Of a stretch of DNA of 64,000 nucleotides, positions 18,425 through 28,644 are shown piece after piece. The notes beneath the pieces are model-generated. The model was not told the origin of the DNA. It ran no database searches and saw only the letters and a list, made by a program, of their open reading frames with translations. The DNA is from Mycolicibacterium aichiense (GTDB taxonomy: Bacteria > Actinomycetota > Actinomycetes > Mycobacteriales > Mycobacteriaceae). The DNA is taken from the NCBI RefSeq assembly GCF_010726245.1, contig NZ_AP022561.1, positions 1,860,001 to 1,924,000 of the forward strand. Reading direction: 5' to 3'. A program made the translations under genes and the position numbers. The first letter of the stretch is position 1, and every line of letters starts with the position of its first letter.

Positions 18425-18593
18425 CGCCGGATCCGCCTCCTCGGGGGTGCCGAGCCGACATAATCGTCGTCGAGACGCCCCTGACCGGTGCGGTTGCCAG
18501 AAATGTCTGCCCGACACACCGGGCCGCCACCGCAGTCACAGGCGTAACAGCAGGCACACTGGTCACTACCAACAAGCCCAGGAGGGTGGCGCC

Positions 18594-19331
18594 GTGTACC
18601 GAGTTTTTGAAGCGCTCGATGAATTGAGCGCGATTGTCGAAGAGGCCCGCGGCGTTCCGATGACGGCTGGTTGCGTGGTGCCGCGCGGTGACGTGCTGGA
18701 GCTCCTCGACGACATCAAGGACGCCATCCCCGGTGAACTCGACGACGCCCAGGATGTGTTGGACGCCCGCGATTCGTTGCTGCGGGAGGCCAAAGAGCAC
18801 TCCGACTCGATGGTGTCGAACGCGACCGCCGAGGCCGACTCCCTGCTGAGCCATGCCCGCGCCGAGGCCGACCGGCTGCTGGCCGACGCCAAATCGCAGG
18901 CCGACCGGATGGTCGCCGAGGCGCGTCAGCACAGCGAACGTATGGTCGCCGAGGCTCGCGACGAGTCGAGCCGCCTGGCGGCGACCGCCAAGCGCGAGTA
19001 CGAAGCGGCCACCAGCCGGGCCAAGGCCGAGGCCGACCGGCTCGTGGAGAGCGGAAACATCTCCTACGAGAAGGCCGTGCAGGAAGGCATCAAGGAGCAG
19101 CAGCGGCTGGTCTCCCAGACCGAGGTCGTCCAGGCGGCCAACGCCGAGTCGACCCGGCTGATCGACACCGCCCACGCCGAAGCCGACCGGCTGCGCGGCG
19201 AGTGCGACATCTACGTCGACAACAAACTCGCCCAGTTCGAGGACTACCTCAACGGCACATTGCGTTCGGTGAGCCGCGGGCGTCACCAACTGCGCACCGC
19301 CGCGGGCACCCACGACTACGCGCAGCGCTGA
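18594..19331 (+). CDS. sepIVA: Septation factor SepIVA (DivIVA-like)
   Basis: Protein of 245 residues, almost wholly coiled coil after a short N-terminal head (MYRVFEALDELSAIVEEARGVPM), with repeated A-E-A-D-R-L heptads, and the conserved end RGRHQLRTAAGTHDY. It matches Rv2927c/SepIVA, an essential DivIVA-domain protein needed for septation and membrane-domain organisation. The start is GTG 18594, preceded by AGGAGGG at 18580-18586; in-frame sequence upstream to 18447 is not conserved. The 169 bases before it hold only a possible -10 (CATAAT, 18459-18464). Confidence 0.93.
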   Translation: MYRVFEALDELSAIVEEARGVPMTAGCVVPRGDVLELLDDIKDAIPGELDDAQDVLDARDSLLREAKEHSDSMVSNATAEADSLLSHARAEADRLLADAKSQADRMVAEARQHSERMVAEARDESSRLAATAKREYEAATSRAKAEADRLVESGNISYEKAVQEGIKEQQRLVSQTEVVQAANAESTRLIDTAHAEADRLRGECDIYVDNKLAQFEDYLNGTLRSVSRGRHQLRTAAGTHDYAQR

Positions 19332-19350
19332 GCGTCCCGGCCCGCGCCTA

Positions 19351-19360
19351 CTGGCACAAT
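19351..19360 (+). promoter_or_regulatory. CTGGCACAAT promoter-like element before yceD
   Basis: CTGGCACAAT reads as an extended -10 (TGG-CACAAT) 30 bases before the DUF177 start. The identical ten bases occur before rpsP (44665-44674) and rplS (50162-50171), which suggests a shared promoter type. Confidence 0.4.
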
Positions 19361-19389
19361 CGCCCGGCGCCGGGTTTTAAGATCGGAAC

Positions 19390-19989
19390 ATGGCGACTTC
19401 ACGCAGTGCTCAGACGAAGCGCAAACCACGGTCGCCGCTCGTTCTCGACATCTCCCGCTTGGGGCGCCGCCCCGGCTCGATGCTCGAGCTGCACCAAACC
19501 GTCCCCAGCCCATCGCGGATCGGGCTGGACCTGGTCGCCATCGAACGCGGTGCGGACCTCACGCTGGATCTGCGCCTGGAGTCGGTGTCCGAGGGTGTCC
19601 TGGTCACCGGCACCGTGTACGCACCGACCCGCGGCGAGTGCTCCCGCTGCCTGACCGAGATCACCGGTGATGTCGAGATCTCGCTCACCGAACTGTTCGC
19701 CTACCCCGACAGCGCGACGGAATCCACCACCGAGGAAGACGAGGTCGGCCACGTCGTCGACCAGACCATCGACTTGGAACAGCCGATCGTCGACGCCGTC
19801 GGCCTGGCGCTGCCGTTCGCCCCGTTGTGCACCGAGGACTGTGCGGGGCTATGCCCGCAGTGTGGTGTCGTGCTGGCAGGAGAACCCGGCCACCAGCACG
19901 ACGTGATCGACCCGCGGTTCGCCAAGCTGGCGGGCATGTTCCCTGCAGCAGACGCCGACACCCCCGAACCCGGGGCCGGCGCGTCGTGA
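19390..19989 (+). CDS. YceD/DUF177 family protein
   Basis: Protein of 199 residues of the DUF177 family, with the cysteine pairs [10 protein letters not shown] and [13 protein letters not shown]. In many bacteria this gene precedes rpmF (L32) and is linked to 23S rRNA processing; here it is followed directly by rnc, as in M. tuberculosis (Rv2926c). The stop overlaps the rnc start (GTGA at 19986-19989). A role in ribosome biogenesis is inferred from family and neighbour. Confidence 0.88.
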   Translation: MATSRSAQTKRKPRSPLVLDISRLGRRPGSMLELHQTVPSPSRIGLDLVAIERGADLTLDLRLESVSEGVLVTGTVYAPTRGECSRCLTEITGDVEISLTELFAYPDSATESTTEEDEVGHVVDQTIDLEQPIVDAVGLALPFAPLCTEDCAGLCPQCGVVLAGEPGHQHDVIDPRFAKLAGMFPAADADTPEPGAGAS

Positions 19990-20678
19990 GCCCGCCACGC
20001 GAAAATCTGCTTGCCGCACTCGGCGTCGACATGCCGGAAGACTTGCTGACGCTGGCGTTGACCCACCGCAGCTATGCCTACGAGCACGGCGGCCTGCCCA
20101 CCAATGAACGTCTGGAGTTCCTCGGCGATGCGGTGCTCGGCCTGACGATCACCGACGAGCTGTTCCATCGCCATCCCGAACGCACCGAAGGTGACCTGGC
20201 CAAACTGCGCGCCAGCATCGTCAACACCCAGGCGCTGGCCGACGTGGGACGAGCTCTGACCGACGAGGGCCTCGGCGCGCACCTGCTGCTGGGCCGAGGC
20301 GAGGTCAACACCGGCGGAGCCGACAAGTCCAGCATTCTGGCCGACGGCATGGAATCGCTGCTGGGCGCGGTGTATCTGCAGCACGGTATCGACGTGGCGC
20401 GCGACGTGATCCTGCGGCTGTTCGGCAATCTGCTGGACACCGCGCCGACGCTGGGGGCGGGCCTGGACTGGAAGACCAGCCTGCAGGAGCTCACCGCCGC
20501 GCGCAGTCTGGGACCGCCGTCGTATGTCGTCACCTCCACCGGGCCCGACCACGACAAGGAATTCACCGCCGTCGTCCTGGTGATGGACACCGAGTACGGA
20601 AACGGCGTCGGCAGGTCAAAGAAGGAAGCCGAACAAAAGGCCGCCGCCGCGGCGTGGAACGCGCTGGACAACGCTTGA
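19986..20678 (+). CDS. rnc: Ribonuclease III
   Basis: Double-stranded RNA endonuclease that processes rRNA precursors, 230 residues. The catalytic domain carries [14 protein letters not shown] (signature with metal-binding Glu/Asp), [13 protein letters not shown], and the C-terminal dsRNA-binding domain (about residues 155-230) ends [19 protein letters not shown]. The GTG start overlaps the DUF177 stop. mutM follows after 27 bases. Confidence 0.96.
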   Translation: MSPPRENLLAALGVDMPEDLLTLALTHRSYAYEHGGLPTNERLEFLGDAVLGLTITDELFHRHPERTEGDLAKLRASIVNTQALADVGRALTDEGLGAHLLLGRGEVNTGGADKSSILADGMESLLGAVYLQHGIDVARDVILRLFGNLLDTAPTLGAGLDWKTSLQELTAARSLGPPSYVVTSTGPDHDKEFTAVVLVMDTEYGNGVGRSKKEAEQKAAAAAWNALDNA

Positions 20679-20705
20679 GCCACAGTCGCATTCGGTGTTA
20701 CTGCG

Positions 20706-21569
20706 ATGCCTGAGCTGCCTGAGGTCGAGGTGGTGCGGCGCGGTCTGCAGGCTCACGTCGCAGGCAGGTCGATCTCCGCGGTACGGGTGCACCATCCCCG
20801 GGCCGTGCGCCGCCACGTTGCCGGTGCGGCCGATCTGACCGCCCGGCTGCTCGACGCGCAGATCACCGGCACCGACCGGCGCGGAAAGTACTTGTGGCTG
20901 ACCCTGAATGACGAAGCCGCACTGGTGGTGCACCTGGGTATGAGCGGCCAGATGCTGTTGGGCCCGGTACCCAACACCAACCATCTGCGCATCGCGGCGC
21001 TGCTCGACGACGGCACCGCCCTGAGCTTCGTCGATCAGCGCACGTTCGGCGGGTGGCAGCTGGCCGACCTGGTCGACGTCGACGGCAGCCGAGTGCCCGA
21101 GCCGGTGGCGCACATCGCCCGCGATCCGCTGGATCCCCGGTTCGATCGCGACGCTGTCGTTACGGTGTTGCGCCGCAAGCACTCCGAGATCAAGCGGCAG
21201 CTGCTCGATCAGACCGTGGTGTCGGGTATCGGCAACATCTACGCCGACGAGTCGTTGTGGCGGGCCAAGATCAACGGCGCGCGGCTGGCCGAGAACCTGA
21301 CCCCCCGCCAACTCGGCGAACTGCTCGACGCGGCAGGAGAGGTGATGCGTGAAGCGCTCGGCCAGGGCGGCACCTCGTTCGACTCGCTGTATGTCAACGT
21401 CAACGGGCAGTCCGGGTACTTCGACCGGTCGCTGAACGTCTACGGCCAGGAGGACCGGCCGTGCCCGCGCTGCGGCACCGCGATCCGCCGCGAGAAGTTC
21501 ATGAATCGCTCGTCGTTCTACTGCCCACGCTGTCAACGAAGACCGGGTCAGCCGCGCCCACGGCGTTGA
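20706..21569 (+). CDS. mutM: Formamidopyrimidine-DNA glycosylase
   Basis: Fpg/MutM removes 8-oxoguanine and ring-opened purines. It begins MPELPEVE, with Pro2/Glu3 as catalytic residues after Met removal. It shows [10 protein letters not shown], the H2TH region ([17 protein letters not shown]) and a C-terminal zinc finger ([24 protein letters not shown]). 287 residues, full length. Confidence 0.96.
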   Translation: MPELPEVEVVRRGLQAHVAGRSISAVRVHHPRAVRRHVAGAADLTARLLDAQITGTDRRGKYLWLTLNDEAALVVHLGMSGQMLLGPVPNTNHLRIAALLDDGTALSFVDQRTFGGWQLADLVDVDGSRVPEPVAHIARDPLDPRFDRDAVVTVLRRKHSEIKRQLLDQTVVSGIGNIYADESLWRAKINGARLAENLTPRQLGELLDAAGEVMREALGQGGTSFDSLYVNVNGQSGYFDRSLNVYGQEDRPCPRCGTAIRREKFMNRSSFYCPRCQRRPGQPRPRR

Positions 21570-21603
21570 GGCCCGCACGTCGAGACCAAGGAGACATGAA
21601 CAT

Positions 21604-22020
21604 ATGACTGAGCTGTGGGTGGAACGCACCGGCATCCGCCGCTACACCGGGCGCAGCAGCCGCGGCGCCGAAGTGCTGATCGGCTCGGAGACCGACGAGG
21701 GTGTCTTCACCCCCGGCGAGCTGCTCAAGATCGCGCTGGCCGGGTGCAGCGGGCTGAGCAGCGATCAACCGCTGCGCCGCCGCCTCGGCGACGATTATCC
21801 GGCGACGATCCGGGTATCCGGGCCGGCCGACCGGGAGCAGGAGCGCTACCCGCTGCTGGCGGAGAAGCTGGAAATCGACCTGTCCGGGCTGTCCCCGGAG
21901 GAGATCGAGCGGCTGGTGGTGGTGGTCAACCGGGCGATCGACCAGGTGTGCACCGTGGGTCGCACCCTGAAATCCGGCACCGAGGTCCGGTTCGAGGTGG
22001 ATGACGTTGGCCGATCCTGA
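21604..22020 (+). CDS. OsmC family protein
   Basis: Protein of 138 residues with the OsmC/Ohr fold (Rv2923c-like): [23 protein letters not shown] contains the family's first conserved Cys; the second is in QVCTVGRTL. Family members reduce organic hydroperoxides; the substrate here is unproven. The ATG follows AAGGAG at 21588-21593. The last 20 bases overlap the acylphosphatase gene. Confidence 0.88.
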   Translation: MTELWVERTGIRRYTGRSSRGAEVLIGSETDEGVFTPGELLKIALAGCSGLSSDQPLRRRLGDDYPATIRVSGPADREQERYPLLAEKLEIDLSGLSPEEIERLVVVVNRAIDQVCTVGRTLKSGTEVRFEVDDVGRS

Positions 22021-22288
22021 CGTCCGCCTGACCGCCTGGGTGCACGGCCACGTCCAGGGCGTGGGTTTCCGCTGGTGGACTCGATCCCGTGCGTTGGAGC
22101 TGGGTCTGACCGGGTACGCGTCCAATCAGCCCGACGGCCGGGTGCTGGTCGTCGCGCAGGGTCCCCGTGACGCATGTGAACAGCTGTTACAGCTGCTCAA
22201 TAGTGGGAAAACACCTGGGCACGTCGACAAGGTTGTTGTCGACTGGTCACCGCGCGGCGAAGCCATCAGAGGCTTTGGCGAGCGGTAG
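22001..22288 (+). CDS. acyP: Acylphosphatase
   Basis: Small cytoplasmic enzyme of 95 residues that hydrolyses acyl phosphates. [17 protein letters not shown] contains the phosphate-binding loop and catalytic Arg; [11 protein letters not shown] carries the catalytic Asn. It starts inside the OsmC gene and ends 11 bases before smc, so OsmC, acyP and smc appear to be transcribed together, although smc may also have its own promoter. Confidence 0.95.
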   Translation: MTLADPDVRLTAWVHGHVQGVGFRWWTRSRALELGLTGYASNQPDGRVLVVAQGPRDACEQLLQLLNSGKTPGHVDKVVVDWSPRGEAIRGFGER

Positions 22289-22291
22289 TCT
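22286..22291 (+). promoter_or_regulatory. Putative -10 element for smc
   Basis: TAGTCT overlaps the acyP stop region and lies 8 bases before the smc GTG. No ribosome binding site precedes the start, so a leaderless transcript is plausible. Confidence 0.35.
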
Positions 22292-22299
22292 GGCACGCC

Positions 22300-25200
22300 G
22301 TGTACCTCAAGAGTCTGACCCTGAAGGGCTTCAAGTCCTTCGCCGCGGCGACGACTCTGCGCCTCGAGCCCGGCATCACCTGCGTGGTCGGACCGAACGG
22401 CTCCGGTAAGTCCAATGTCGTCGACGCGCTGGCCTGGGTGATGGGCGAGCAGGGGGCGAAGACGCTGCGCGGCGGCAAGATGGAAGACGTCATTTTCGCC
22501 GGCACCTCCTCGCGGGCCCCGCTGGGCCGCGCCGAGGTGACGCTGACCATCGACAATTCCGACCACGCACTGCCGATCGAGTACTCCGAGGTGTCGATCA
22601 CCCGGCGGATGTTCCGCGACGGCGCCGGGGAGTACGAGATCAACGGCACCAGCTGCCGGTTGATGGACGTCCAGGAGCTGCTCAGCGACTCCGGCATCGG
22701 CCGCGAAATGCACGTCATCGTCGGTCAGGGCCGGCTCTCACAGATCCTCGAGTCGCGCCCAGAAGACCGGCGGGCCTTCATCGAAGAGGCCGCCGGCGTG
22801 CTCAAGCACCGCAAACGCAAGGAAAAGGCGGTCCGCAAGCTCGACTCGATGGCCGCCAACCTGGCCCGGCTCACCGACCTGACCACCGAGCTGCGCCGTC
22901 AGCTCAAGCCGCTGGGCCGCCAGGCCGAGATGGCGCGGCGAGCTCAGACGATTCAGGCGGACCTGCGCGACGCGCGGCTGCGCCTGGCCGCCGACGACCT
23001 GGTCACCCGGCGGGCCGAGTTCGCCGGTGCCGACGACACCGAGACCACGTTGCGCCGCGAGCACGACGAGGCCGCGAAGCGGCTGGACGTCGCCGGCGCG
23101 GCGCTGGCCGCTCACGAGGCCGCGGTGGCCACGCTGTCCGAACGCACCGATGCCGCCCAGCAGGCCTGGTTCCGGCTGTCGGCGCTGGCCGAACGGGTCA
23201 GCGCCACCGTCCGGATCGCTTCTGAGCGAGCGCAATACCTCGAGACCGAGCCCACCGCGAGCACGGGCCCGGACCCCGACGAGCTGGAAGCCGAGGCCGA
23301 CGAGGTCGCCGCACGGGAGCAGGAGCTGCTGGCAGAGCTGGCCGAGGCGCAATCAAGGCTGGAGTTCGCCCGCGCCGAGCTCTCCGAGCGTGAACGCGCG
23401 GCCGCCGAAGCCGAACGTGCCCATATGGCCGCCGTGCGCGCCGAGGCCGACCGCCGCGAAGGGCTCGCCCGGCTGGCCGGGCAGGTTGAGACCGTACGCG
23501 CCCGGGTCGAGTCCATCGACGAGGGCGTCGCCCGGCTGACCACCGCGATCGAAGAGGCGGCCGCCCGCACCCAGCACGCCAGGGCCGAGTTCGAGACCGT
23601 GCAGGGCCGGGTGGGTGAACTGGACCAGGGCGAGGTCGGCCTCGACGAGCAGCACGACCGCACGATCACCGCGCTGCGGCTGGCCGACGAGCGGGTGGCC
23701 GAGTTGCAGGCCGCCGAGCGCAGCGCCGAACGCCAGGTCGCCTCGCTGCGTGCTCGCATCGATGCGTTGGCAGTCGGGATGGAGCGCAAGGACGGCTCGG
23801 CCTGGCTGACGGAAAACCGCGGCGGTGCAGGACTTTTCGGCACGATTGCCAACTTGGTCAAAGTGCGTTCGGGCTACGAGGGGGCGTTGGCGGCGGTGCT
23901 GGGCGCCGCGGCCGACGCGGTGGCCGCCGAGAACTTCGACGCCGCCAGTTCGGCGGTGCGAGCGCTCAAGGACGCCGACGGTGGCCGGGCTGCGATCGTG
24001 CTGGGGGACTGGCCGATCGCGCCGCGCCAATCCGGTTCACTGCCCCAGCGCGCGTTGTGGGCGCTGGATCTGATCGAGGCGCCGGGCCGACTTCAGGGCG
24101 CCATGACGGCGATGCTCGCCGACGTCGCCGTCGTCGAGGATCTTGGTGCCGCGCTGGATCTGGTCGCGGCACAGCCGGCGCTGCGCGCGGTCACCCTCGA
24201 CGGTGACCTGGTTGGCGCGGGGTGGGTCAGCGGTGGCTCCGACCGCAAGCCGAGCACACTGGAGATCGCCGGCGAAATCGACAAGGCCACCCGCGAACTC
24301 GCGGCAGCCGAGACCCAGGTCGCCGAGTTGTCGGCCGCGCTGGCCGGCGCGCTCACCGAGCAGGGTGAGCGCCAGGACGCCGCCGAACAAGCGCTGGCGG
24401 CGCTCAACGAATCCGACGCCGCGATCGCCGCGATCTACGAACAGCTCGGCAGGCTCGGGCAGGAAGCCCGCGCCGCCGAGGGGGAGTGGCGCCGCCAGCA
24501 GGCTCAGCGCGACGAGCTCGAGGCCGGTCGGCTGCGCACGGTGGAGGAGCTCACCGAGCTCGAGAACCGGCTGGCCGCCGCCCAGGACGGGGCGACCGAG
24601 GTCGAAGACGCGCCCGAGGACCGCCAGTACATGCAGTCCGCCGCCGAGGAAGCCCGTGCCGTCGAGGTCGAGGTGCGGCTGGCCGTGCGCACCGCCGAGG
24701 AACGTGCGAATGCCGTTCGTGGACGGGCGGATTCGTTGCGACGAGCCGCCGCGGCCGAGCGGGAGGCGCGCGTTCGCGCTCAGCGCGCACGCGCCGCGCG
24801 CGAGCACGCCGCCGCGGTCGCGGCCGCGGTAGCCGAGGCCGGACGCCGTGTGGCCGGGCACCTGTCCGGTGTGGTGGCGGCGGCGTCCCGGCGCCGTGAT
24901 GCGCTGGCCGCCGAACGGCAGGAACGCGCTACCGCGATGACCGCTGCGCGTGAGGAAGTCACCACGCTGAACAGCCGGATCGCCGCGCTGACCGACTCGC
25001 TGCACCGCGACGAGGTGGCCAAGGCACAGGCGTCGCTGCGCATCGAACAGCTCGAGCAGATGGTGCTGGAGCAGTTCGGTATGTCCGCCGACGATCTGAT
25101 CGCCGAATACGGCCCGGATGTGACGCTGCCGCCGTCCGAGCTGGAGATGGCCGAATACGAACAGGCCAAGGAGCGCGGCGAGCAGGTCATGGCGCCGGCG

Positions 25201-25890
25201 CCGATGCGGTTCGACCGTCCGACTCAGGAACGCCGGGCCAAGCGGGCCGAACGCGAGCTGTCCGAACTGGGCCGAGTGAATCCGCTTGCGCTGGAAGAGT
25301 TTGCCGCGCTCGAGGAGCGCTACAACTTCCTGTCCACGCAGCTCGAAGACGTCAAGGCCGCCCGCAAGGATCTGCTCGACGTGATCGCCGACGTCGATGC
25401 GCGCATCCTGCAGGTGTTCGCCGAGGCGTACGCCGACGTCGAGCGCGAGTTCGAGCAGGTGTTCGCAACGCTGTTCCCCGGCGGTGAAGGCCGGCTGTTG
25501 CTGACCGACCCGAGCGACCTGCTGACCACCGGCGTGGAGGTGGAGGCCCGCCCGCCCGGTAAGAAGGTCAAGCGGCTCTCGCTGCTCTCCGGCGGCGAGA
25601 AGTCGCTGACCGCGGTCGCCATGCTGGTGGCGATCTTCCGGGCCCGGCCGTCGCCGTTCTACGTCATGGACGAGGTCGAGGCCGCCCTCGATGACGTCAA
25701 TCTGCGCAGGCTCATCGGGCTGTTCGAGCAGTTGCGGTCACAGTCACAGCTGATCGTCATCACCCACCAGAAGCCGACCATGGAGATCGCCGACGCCCTG
25801 TACGGCGTGACGATGCAGGGTGACGGCATCACCACGGTGATCTCGCAGCGGATGCGCGGCCAAGAGCTGGTCGCCAGCGCGGCGCCGTAA
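22300..25890 (+). CDS. smc: Chromosome partition protein SMC
   Basis: Condensin ATPase of 1196 residues. N-terminal head with Walker [15 protein letters not shown], a long coiled-coil arm, a hinge at about residues 505-665 ([10 protein letters not shown] ... GGSDRKPS), the return coiled coil, and a C-terminal head with [14 protein letters not shown] (ABC signature) and [13 protein letters not shown] (Walker B). GTG 22300. Full length and intact. The stop is followed by the minus-strand cobalamin protein; in M. tuberculosis ftsY would come next. Confidence 0.97.
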   Translation: MYLKSLTLKGFKSFAAATTLRLEPGITCVVGPNGSGKSNVVDALAWVMGEQGAKTLRGGKMEDVIFAGTSSRAPLGRAEVTLTIDNSDHALPIEYSEVSITRRMFRDGAGEYEINGTSCRLMDVQELLSDSGIGREMHVIVGQGRLSQILESRPEDRRAFIEEAAGVLKHRKRKEKAVRKLDSMAANLARLTDLTTELRRQLKPLGRQAEMARRAQTIQADLRDARLRLAADDLVTRRAEFAGADDTETTLRREHDEAAKRLDVAGAALAAHEAAVATLSERTDAAQQAWFRLSALAERVSATVRIASERAQYLETEPTASTGPDPDELEAEADEVAAREQELLAELAEAQSRLEFARAELSERERAAAEAERAHMAAVRAEADRREGLARLAGQVETVRARVESIDEGVARLTTAIEEAAARTQHARAEFETVQGRVGELDQGEVGLDEQHDRTITALRLADERVAELQAAERSAERQVASLRARIDALAVGMERKDGSAWLTENRGGAGLFGTIANLVKVRSGYEGALAAVLGAAADAVAAENFDAASSAVRALKDADGGRAAIVLGDWPIAPRQSGSLPQRALWALDLIEAPGRLQGAMTAMLADVAVVEDLGAALDLVAAQPALRAVTLDGDLVGAGWVSGGSDRKPSTLEIAGEIDKATRELAAAETQVAELSAALAGALTEQGERQDAAEQALAALNESDAAIAAIYEQLGRLGQEARAAEGEWRRQQAQRDELEAGRLRTVEELTELENRLAAAQDGATEVEDAPEDRQYMQSAAEEARAVEVEVRLAVRTAEERANAVRGRADSLRRAAAAEREARVRAQRARAAREHAAAVAAAVAEAGRRVAGHLSGVVAAASRRRDALAAERQERATAMTAAREEVTTLNSRIAALTDSLHRDEVAKAQASLRIEQLEQMVLEQFGMSADDLIAEYGPDVTLPPSELEMAEYEQAKERGEQVMAPAPMRFDRPTQERRAKRAERELSELGRVNPLALEEFAALEERYNFLSTQLEDVKAARKDLLDVIADVDARILQVFAEAYADVEREFEQVFATLFPGGEGRLLLTDPSDLLTTGVEVEARPPGKKVKRLSLLSGGEKSLTAVAMLVAIFRARPSPFYVMDEVEAALDDVNLRRLIGLFEQLRSQSQLIVITHQKPTMEIADALYGVTMQGDGITTVISQRMRGQELVASAAP

Positions 25891-25901
25891 CCGTCTGCTG
25901 C

Positions 25902-26903
25902 TCAACTGGATTCGATGGTGAAGTGCTCTCGAACGAGATCGCGTGCCAACGGATAGTCGTCGAGGGTGTCGGCGAGCAGGCCCGCCAGCTCGGCCACCGA
26001 GGCTGGGTCGGCATCGCGGGCCTGCAGCACGTCGCTGATCCACCACGCAGTCTCGGCGATCGGCCGCGGGTCACCAGTGAGCAGCGCCGCCGACAGTGCG
26101 TGCAGGGCCTGATTCAATGTGTCGCGGGTCAGGTTCGCGAACACGGTGTTCTGCGGCTGACGGGTCAACGACCACCGTTCGCGCAGCGACTCGACGATCC
26201 GCCGGTGGTGGAGATCCAGCTGCGCCTGCTCGGCGCTCGCCGCCGGTGAAATCTCCGGTAGCACACCGGAAACCGTCGGCAGCCCCTCCATCGCTGTGAC
26301 CGCGGCGTGTGCGCTGGATGCCCACGCGGTGGCGCCCAGCGCCCGGGCGCGCACGTCGTCGTAGCCGAATGCCGGACCACCGACCAGGGTCGGCACCCCC
26401 GCCGCGGTGGCCGCCTCGATGAAGCGGCGGGTGGTCGGCAAGGCGCCCAACACCGAGCAGCTGATGGCCACCGCGTCGTGTCCGTCGTCCACAAGATGCT
26501 GACTCAGCCGCATCGGAGAGGTCGCCGCGCCCAACACGGTGGTGTCCCAGCCATGCGCACGCAATGCGCAGGCGATAATCATGGCAGGCAGTTCATGGAA
26601 CTCCCGTTCGGCACAGGCGACCAGAACCGACCTATCCCGCACGGGAATTGCACTCACATAGTCTGCGACGGCGGCGGTGGCGGCCACCGAGATCGCGGTC
26701 GCGGCGTGCTCGTCGGCGACGGTCCATTCGGCGCGCTGCCAACGCATACCGACCTCGCGCTGCGATGTGGCTATCACGTCGGTGAGCACCGTCACGGGAT
26801 CCACACCCTCAGTGAGCAATTGGGTGACGACACCGGTCGCCTGTGCTCGGTTCCTGCTCGCCAACGCATGCTGGTAGTCGGCCAGCGGTGTCAGCTCCCG
26901 CAC
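25902..26903 (-). CDS. Stand-alone cobalamin-binding sensor with CarH-type W-x9-EH motif
   Basis: Protein of 333 residues. Residues 1-80 form a helical cap with W55 and E65-H66, exactly the W-x9-EH signature of CarH-type adenosylcobalamin photoreceptors. Residues 90-215 look like the B12-binding Rossmann domain: EREFHELP at 99-106 has the lower-ligand His103 (the usual ExHxxG, with Gly replaced by Pro106), then ISCSVLG and LVGGPAFG. Residues about 215-333 are an extra helical domain I do not recognise. There is no MerR helix-turn-helix, so unlike CarH it should signal by protein contact, not DNA binding. It overlaps the end of the phosphatase gene by 13 bases and is its second cistron. Light sensing is inference; the cobalamin-binding fold is well supported. 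Confidence 0.85.
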   Translation of the reverse strand: MRELTPLADYQHALASRNRAQATGVVTQLLTEGVDPVTVLTDVIATSQREVGMRWQRAEWTVADEHAATAISVAATAAVADYVSAIPVRDRSVLVACAEREFHELPAMIIACALRAHGWDTTVLGAATSPMRLSQHLVDDGHDAVAISCSVLGALPTTRRFIEAATAAGVPTLVGGPAFGYDDVRARALGATAWASSAHAAVTAMEGLPTVSGVLPEISPAASAEQAQLDLHHRRIVESLRERWSLTRQPQNTVFANLTRDTLNQALHALSAALLTGDPRPIAETAWWISDVLQARDADPASVAELAGLLADTLDDYPLARDLVREHFTIESS

Positions 26904-28141
26904 GTGACCGCCAGCAGTGCCATGTCGTCGTGCGGATCACCGTCCAAATACTCCAGGACATCACGTTCGACCGCTTCGCAGATCGCCTCCCCGCCGGCTC
27001 CGGCGTAGGAAGGCAGCAGTTCGAGCAGCCGGCGCACTCCATAGAGACGGTCGTCGCGGCGGGCCTCCTCGACGCCATCGGTGAACATCAGCATGGTGTC
27101 GCCGCGCTCCAATCGCACTGCGGCAGGCCGATAGTGCACCCCGAGCTTCACCCCGGCGGCGATCCCGGACACCTCGATCTGTTCGACATCGCCGGAGGCT
27201 CGAATCACGATCGGGCCGGGGTGTCCGGCCGTGGCGACGTGCGCTTCGGCCCATTGGCCGTCCGGCCTGCCGCGCACCCGCGCGCACAGCGTGGTGACGA
27301 AGCGCCCCACCGCCTGGTCGCACAACACCGTGTTCAGCGTGTCGAGAACCCGATCGGGGCTGCGGTCGAAATGCGCCGCGGTACGGATGGTTTGGCGGGC
27401 CTGCAGGGTGAGCGCGGCGGAATCGACTCCTTTGCCACACACGTCGCCCAGGGTGAGCACCACGTCATCGCTGCTACCGACGACATCATAGAAATCGCCG
27501 CCGACCTCAAGATGCTCGACTGCGGGCCGATACCGCGCTGCGACCGAAAACCCGATGGCCGCAGGGAGTTTCGGTGGCCGGAGGCTGCGCTGCAGTGCCG
27601 CGGCCAGTTGTCCGCGCTCCTCGTAGAGCCGCGCCGAATCCAGTGCGACAGCCGCCGTCGCGCCGACCCGCTCGGCCTCGGCGATGGTGTCCGCGTCGAA
27701 CAGCCGCCCCGCCGTGCGGACCAGAACGAATGCGCCCAGCGTCGTGCCCCGGGCGGTGAGTGCCAGGGTCAGCACATCCGCCGGACGCAAGGCGGCGAGT
27801 TCCTCGGCGAGGGCGCGGTGCCGCAGGCGGGTGCCGATATCGGCAAGGGACATGTCGTGACCGACGTGGCCATGGAGTCGCTGGCCGGTACGCAGCACCT
27901 GATCCAGCCCGCGCTCGGACGGCGACGACCGCGCGATGACGTCGGAGAACCCGACGTTGGCGCCGCCGTAGACGGTCAGCCCACCGGTCCGGTGATCCGG
28001 CATGGCCAGTACCGCCCAGTCCGCCAGCCCAGGCTGGACAGCGCTGAGCAGATTCAAGACGGTCCGCCGCAAATTCAGCGATCCGTTCATCGCGATCTCG
28101 ACCTCGCGGTGCGCGACATCGGGCGCGAACTGGTTTGCCAT
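26891..28141 (-). CDS. GAF domain PP2C (RsbU/SpoIIE-type) serine phosphatase
   Basis: Protein of 416 residues from ATG 28141 (GTGGAG just upstream); an in-frame start at 28234 adds 31 residues of low similarity. Residues about 20-170 resemble a GAF sensor; a short linker (LYEERGQLAAALQRSLRPP) leads to a PP2C domain with EVGGDFYDVV, LGDVCGKGVDSA, ATAGHPGP, FTDGVEEAR and GDPHDDMALL, so the metal-binding Asp residues are present. Such phosphatases dephosphorylate STAS anti-anti-sigma factors to release sigma factors. Its neighbours are a cobalamin sensor (overlapping, same operon) and a divergent STAS protein, which supports that role. No RsbW-type kinase is encoded nearby. Confidence 0.92.
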   Translation of the reverse strand: MANQFAPDVAHREVEIAMNGSLNLRRTVLNLLSAVQPGLADWAVLAMPDHRTGGLTVYGGANVGFSDVIARSSPSERGLDQVLRTGQRLHGHVGHDMSLADIGTRLRHRALAEELAALRPADVLTLALTARGTTLGAFVLVRTAGRLFDADTIAEAERVGATAAVALDSARLYEERGQLAAALQRSLRPPKLPAAIGFSVAARYRPAVEHLEVGGDFYDVVGSSDDVVLTLGDVCGKGVDSAALTLQARQTIRTAAHFDRSPDRVLDTLNTVLCDQAVGRFVTTLCARVRGRPDGQWAEAHVATAGHPGPIVIRASGDVEQIEVSGIAAGVKLGVHYRPAAVRLERGDTMLMFTDGVEEARRDDRLYGVRRLLELLPSYAGAGGEAICEAVERDVLEYLDGDPHDDMALLAVTCGS

Positions 28142-28173
28142 TGTCTCCACGCTAGCGGGAATCGTCACCGCAA

Positions 28174-28187
28174 GGCCAGGCCTGGCC
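28174..28187. promoter_or_regulatory. 14-base perfect palindrome in the phosphatase/STAS divergent promoter
   Basis: GGCCAGGCCTGGCC is a perfect palindrome between the phosphatase start (28141) and the STAS start (28288). It sits just upstream of a candidate STAS promoter (TTAGAG 28189-28194, 18-base spacer, TAGTCT 28213-28218), so it could be an operator for both directions. Unproven. Confidence 0.35.
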
Positions 28188-28287
28188 GTTAGAGCAAGCC
28201 AACGGCGTGAGCTAGTCTGTTCGCCGAGGTTCAAGCAGCAGCCTTCCGATAGTTGTCGCCCGCCGGCCGGGCACCGATCATCGAAGG

Positions 28288-28644
28288 GTGGCTTTGGACG
28301 CTTACGATTCCCGCCAGTATTGGCTGGGAAGAACCGCCGTCGTCAGTGCTTCCGGGGCACTCGATCTACTGACGTCGCCGCGTCTGGAGAAACTCGTCAC
28401 CAGCACCCTCGAGCAACGCCCGGACGCCCTGATCATCGACCTGACCGATGTGAGTTTCCTCGGTTCGGCCGGCATGCAAGTGCTTGTCGACGCGTACGAG
28501 GCGACGTCCCCGAACATCGGATTCGCGGTGGTCGCCGACGGGCCCGGCACCAGCAGGCCGCTGAAGCTGATCGGATTGACCGAGGTGTTCGACGTCGTTG
28601 CGTCCCTGCAGACCGCGGTCGACCGGCTCAGCCGAGGTGCGTGA
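28288..28644 (+). CDS. STAS domain anti-anti-sigma factor
   Basis: Protein of 118 residues with a single STAS fold: [18 protein letters not shown], then [23 protein letters not shown]. Ser60 in GSAG is at the usual phospho-acceptor position. Such proteins bind an RsbW-type anti-sigma kinase when unphosphorylated and so free a sigma factor. It is divergent from the phosphatase, its presumed activator. GTG 28288 has a weak ribosome site; TTG 28294 with GAAGG six bases upstream is an alternative. The end overlaps the convergent idi2 gene by 17 bases. Confidence 0.9.
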   Translation: MALDAYDSRQYWLGRTAVVSASGALDLLTSPRLEKLVTSTLEQRPDALIIDLTDVSFLGSAGMQVLVDAYEATSPNIGFAVVADGPGTSRPLKLIGLTEVFDVVASLQTAVDRLSRGA

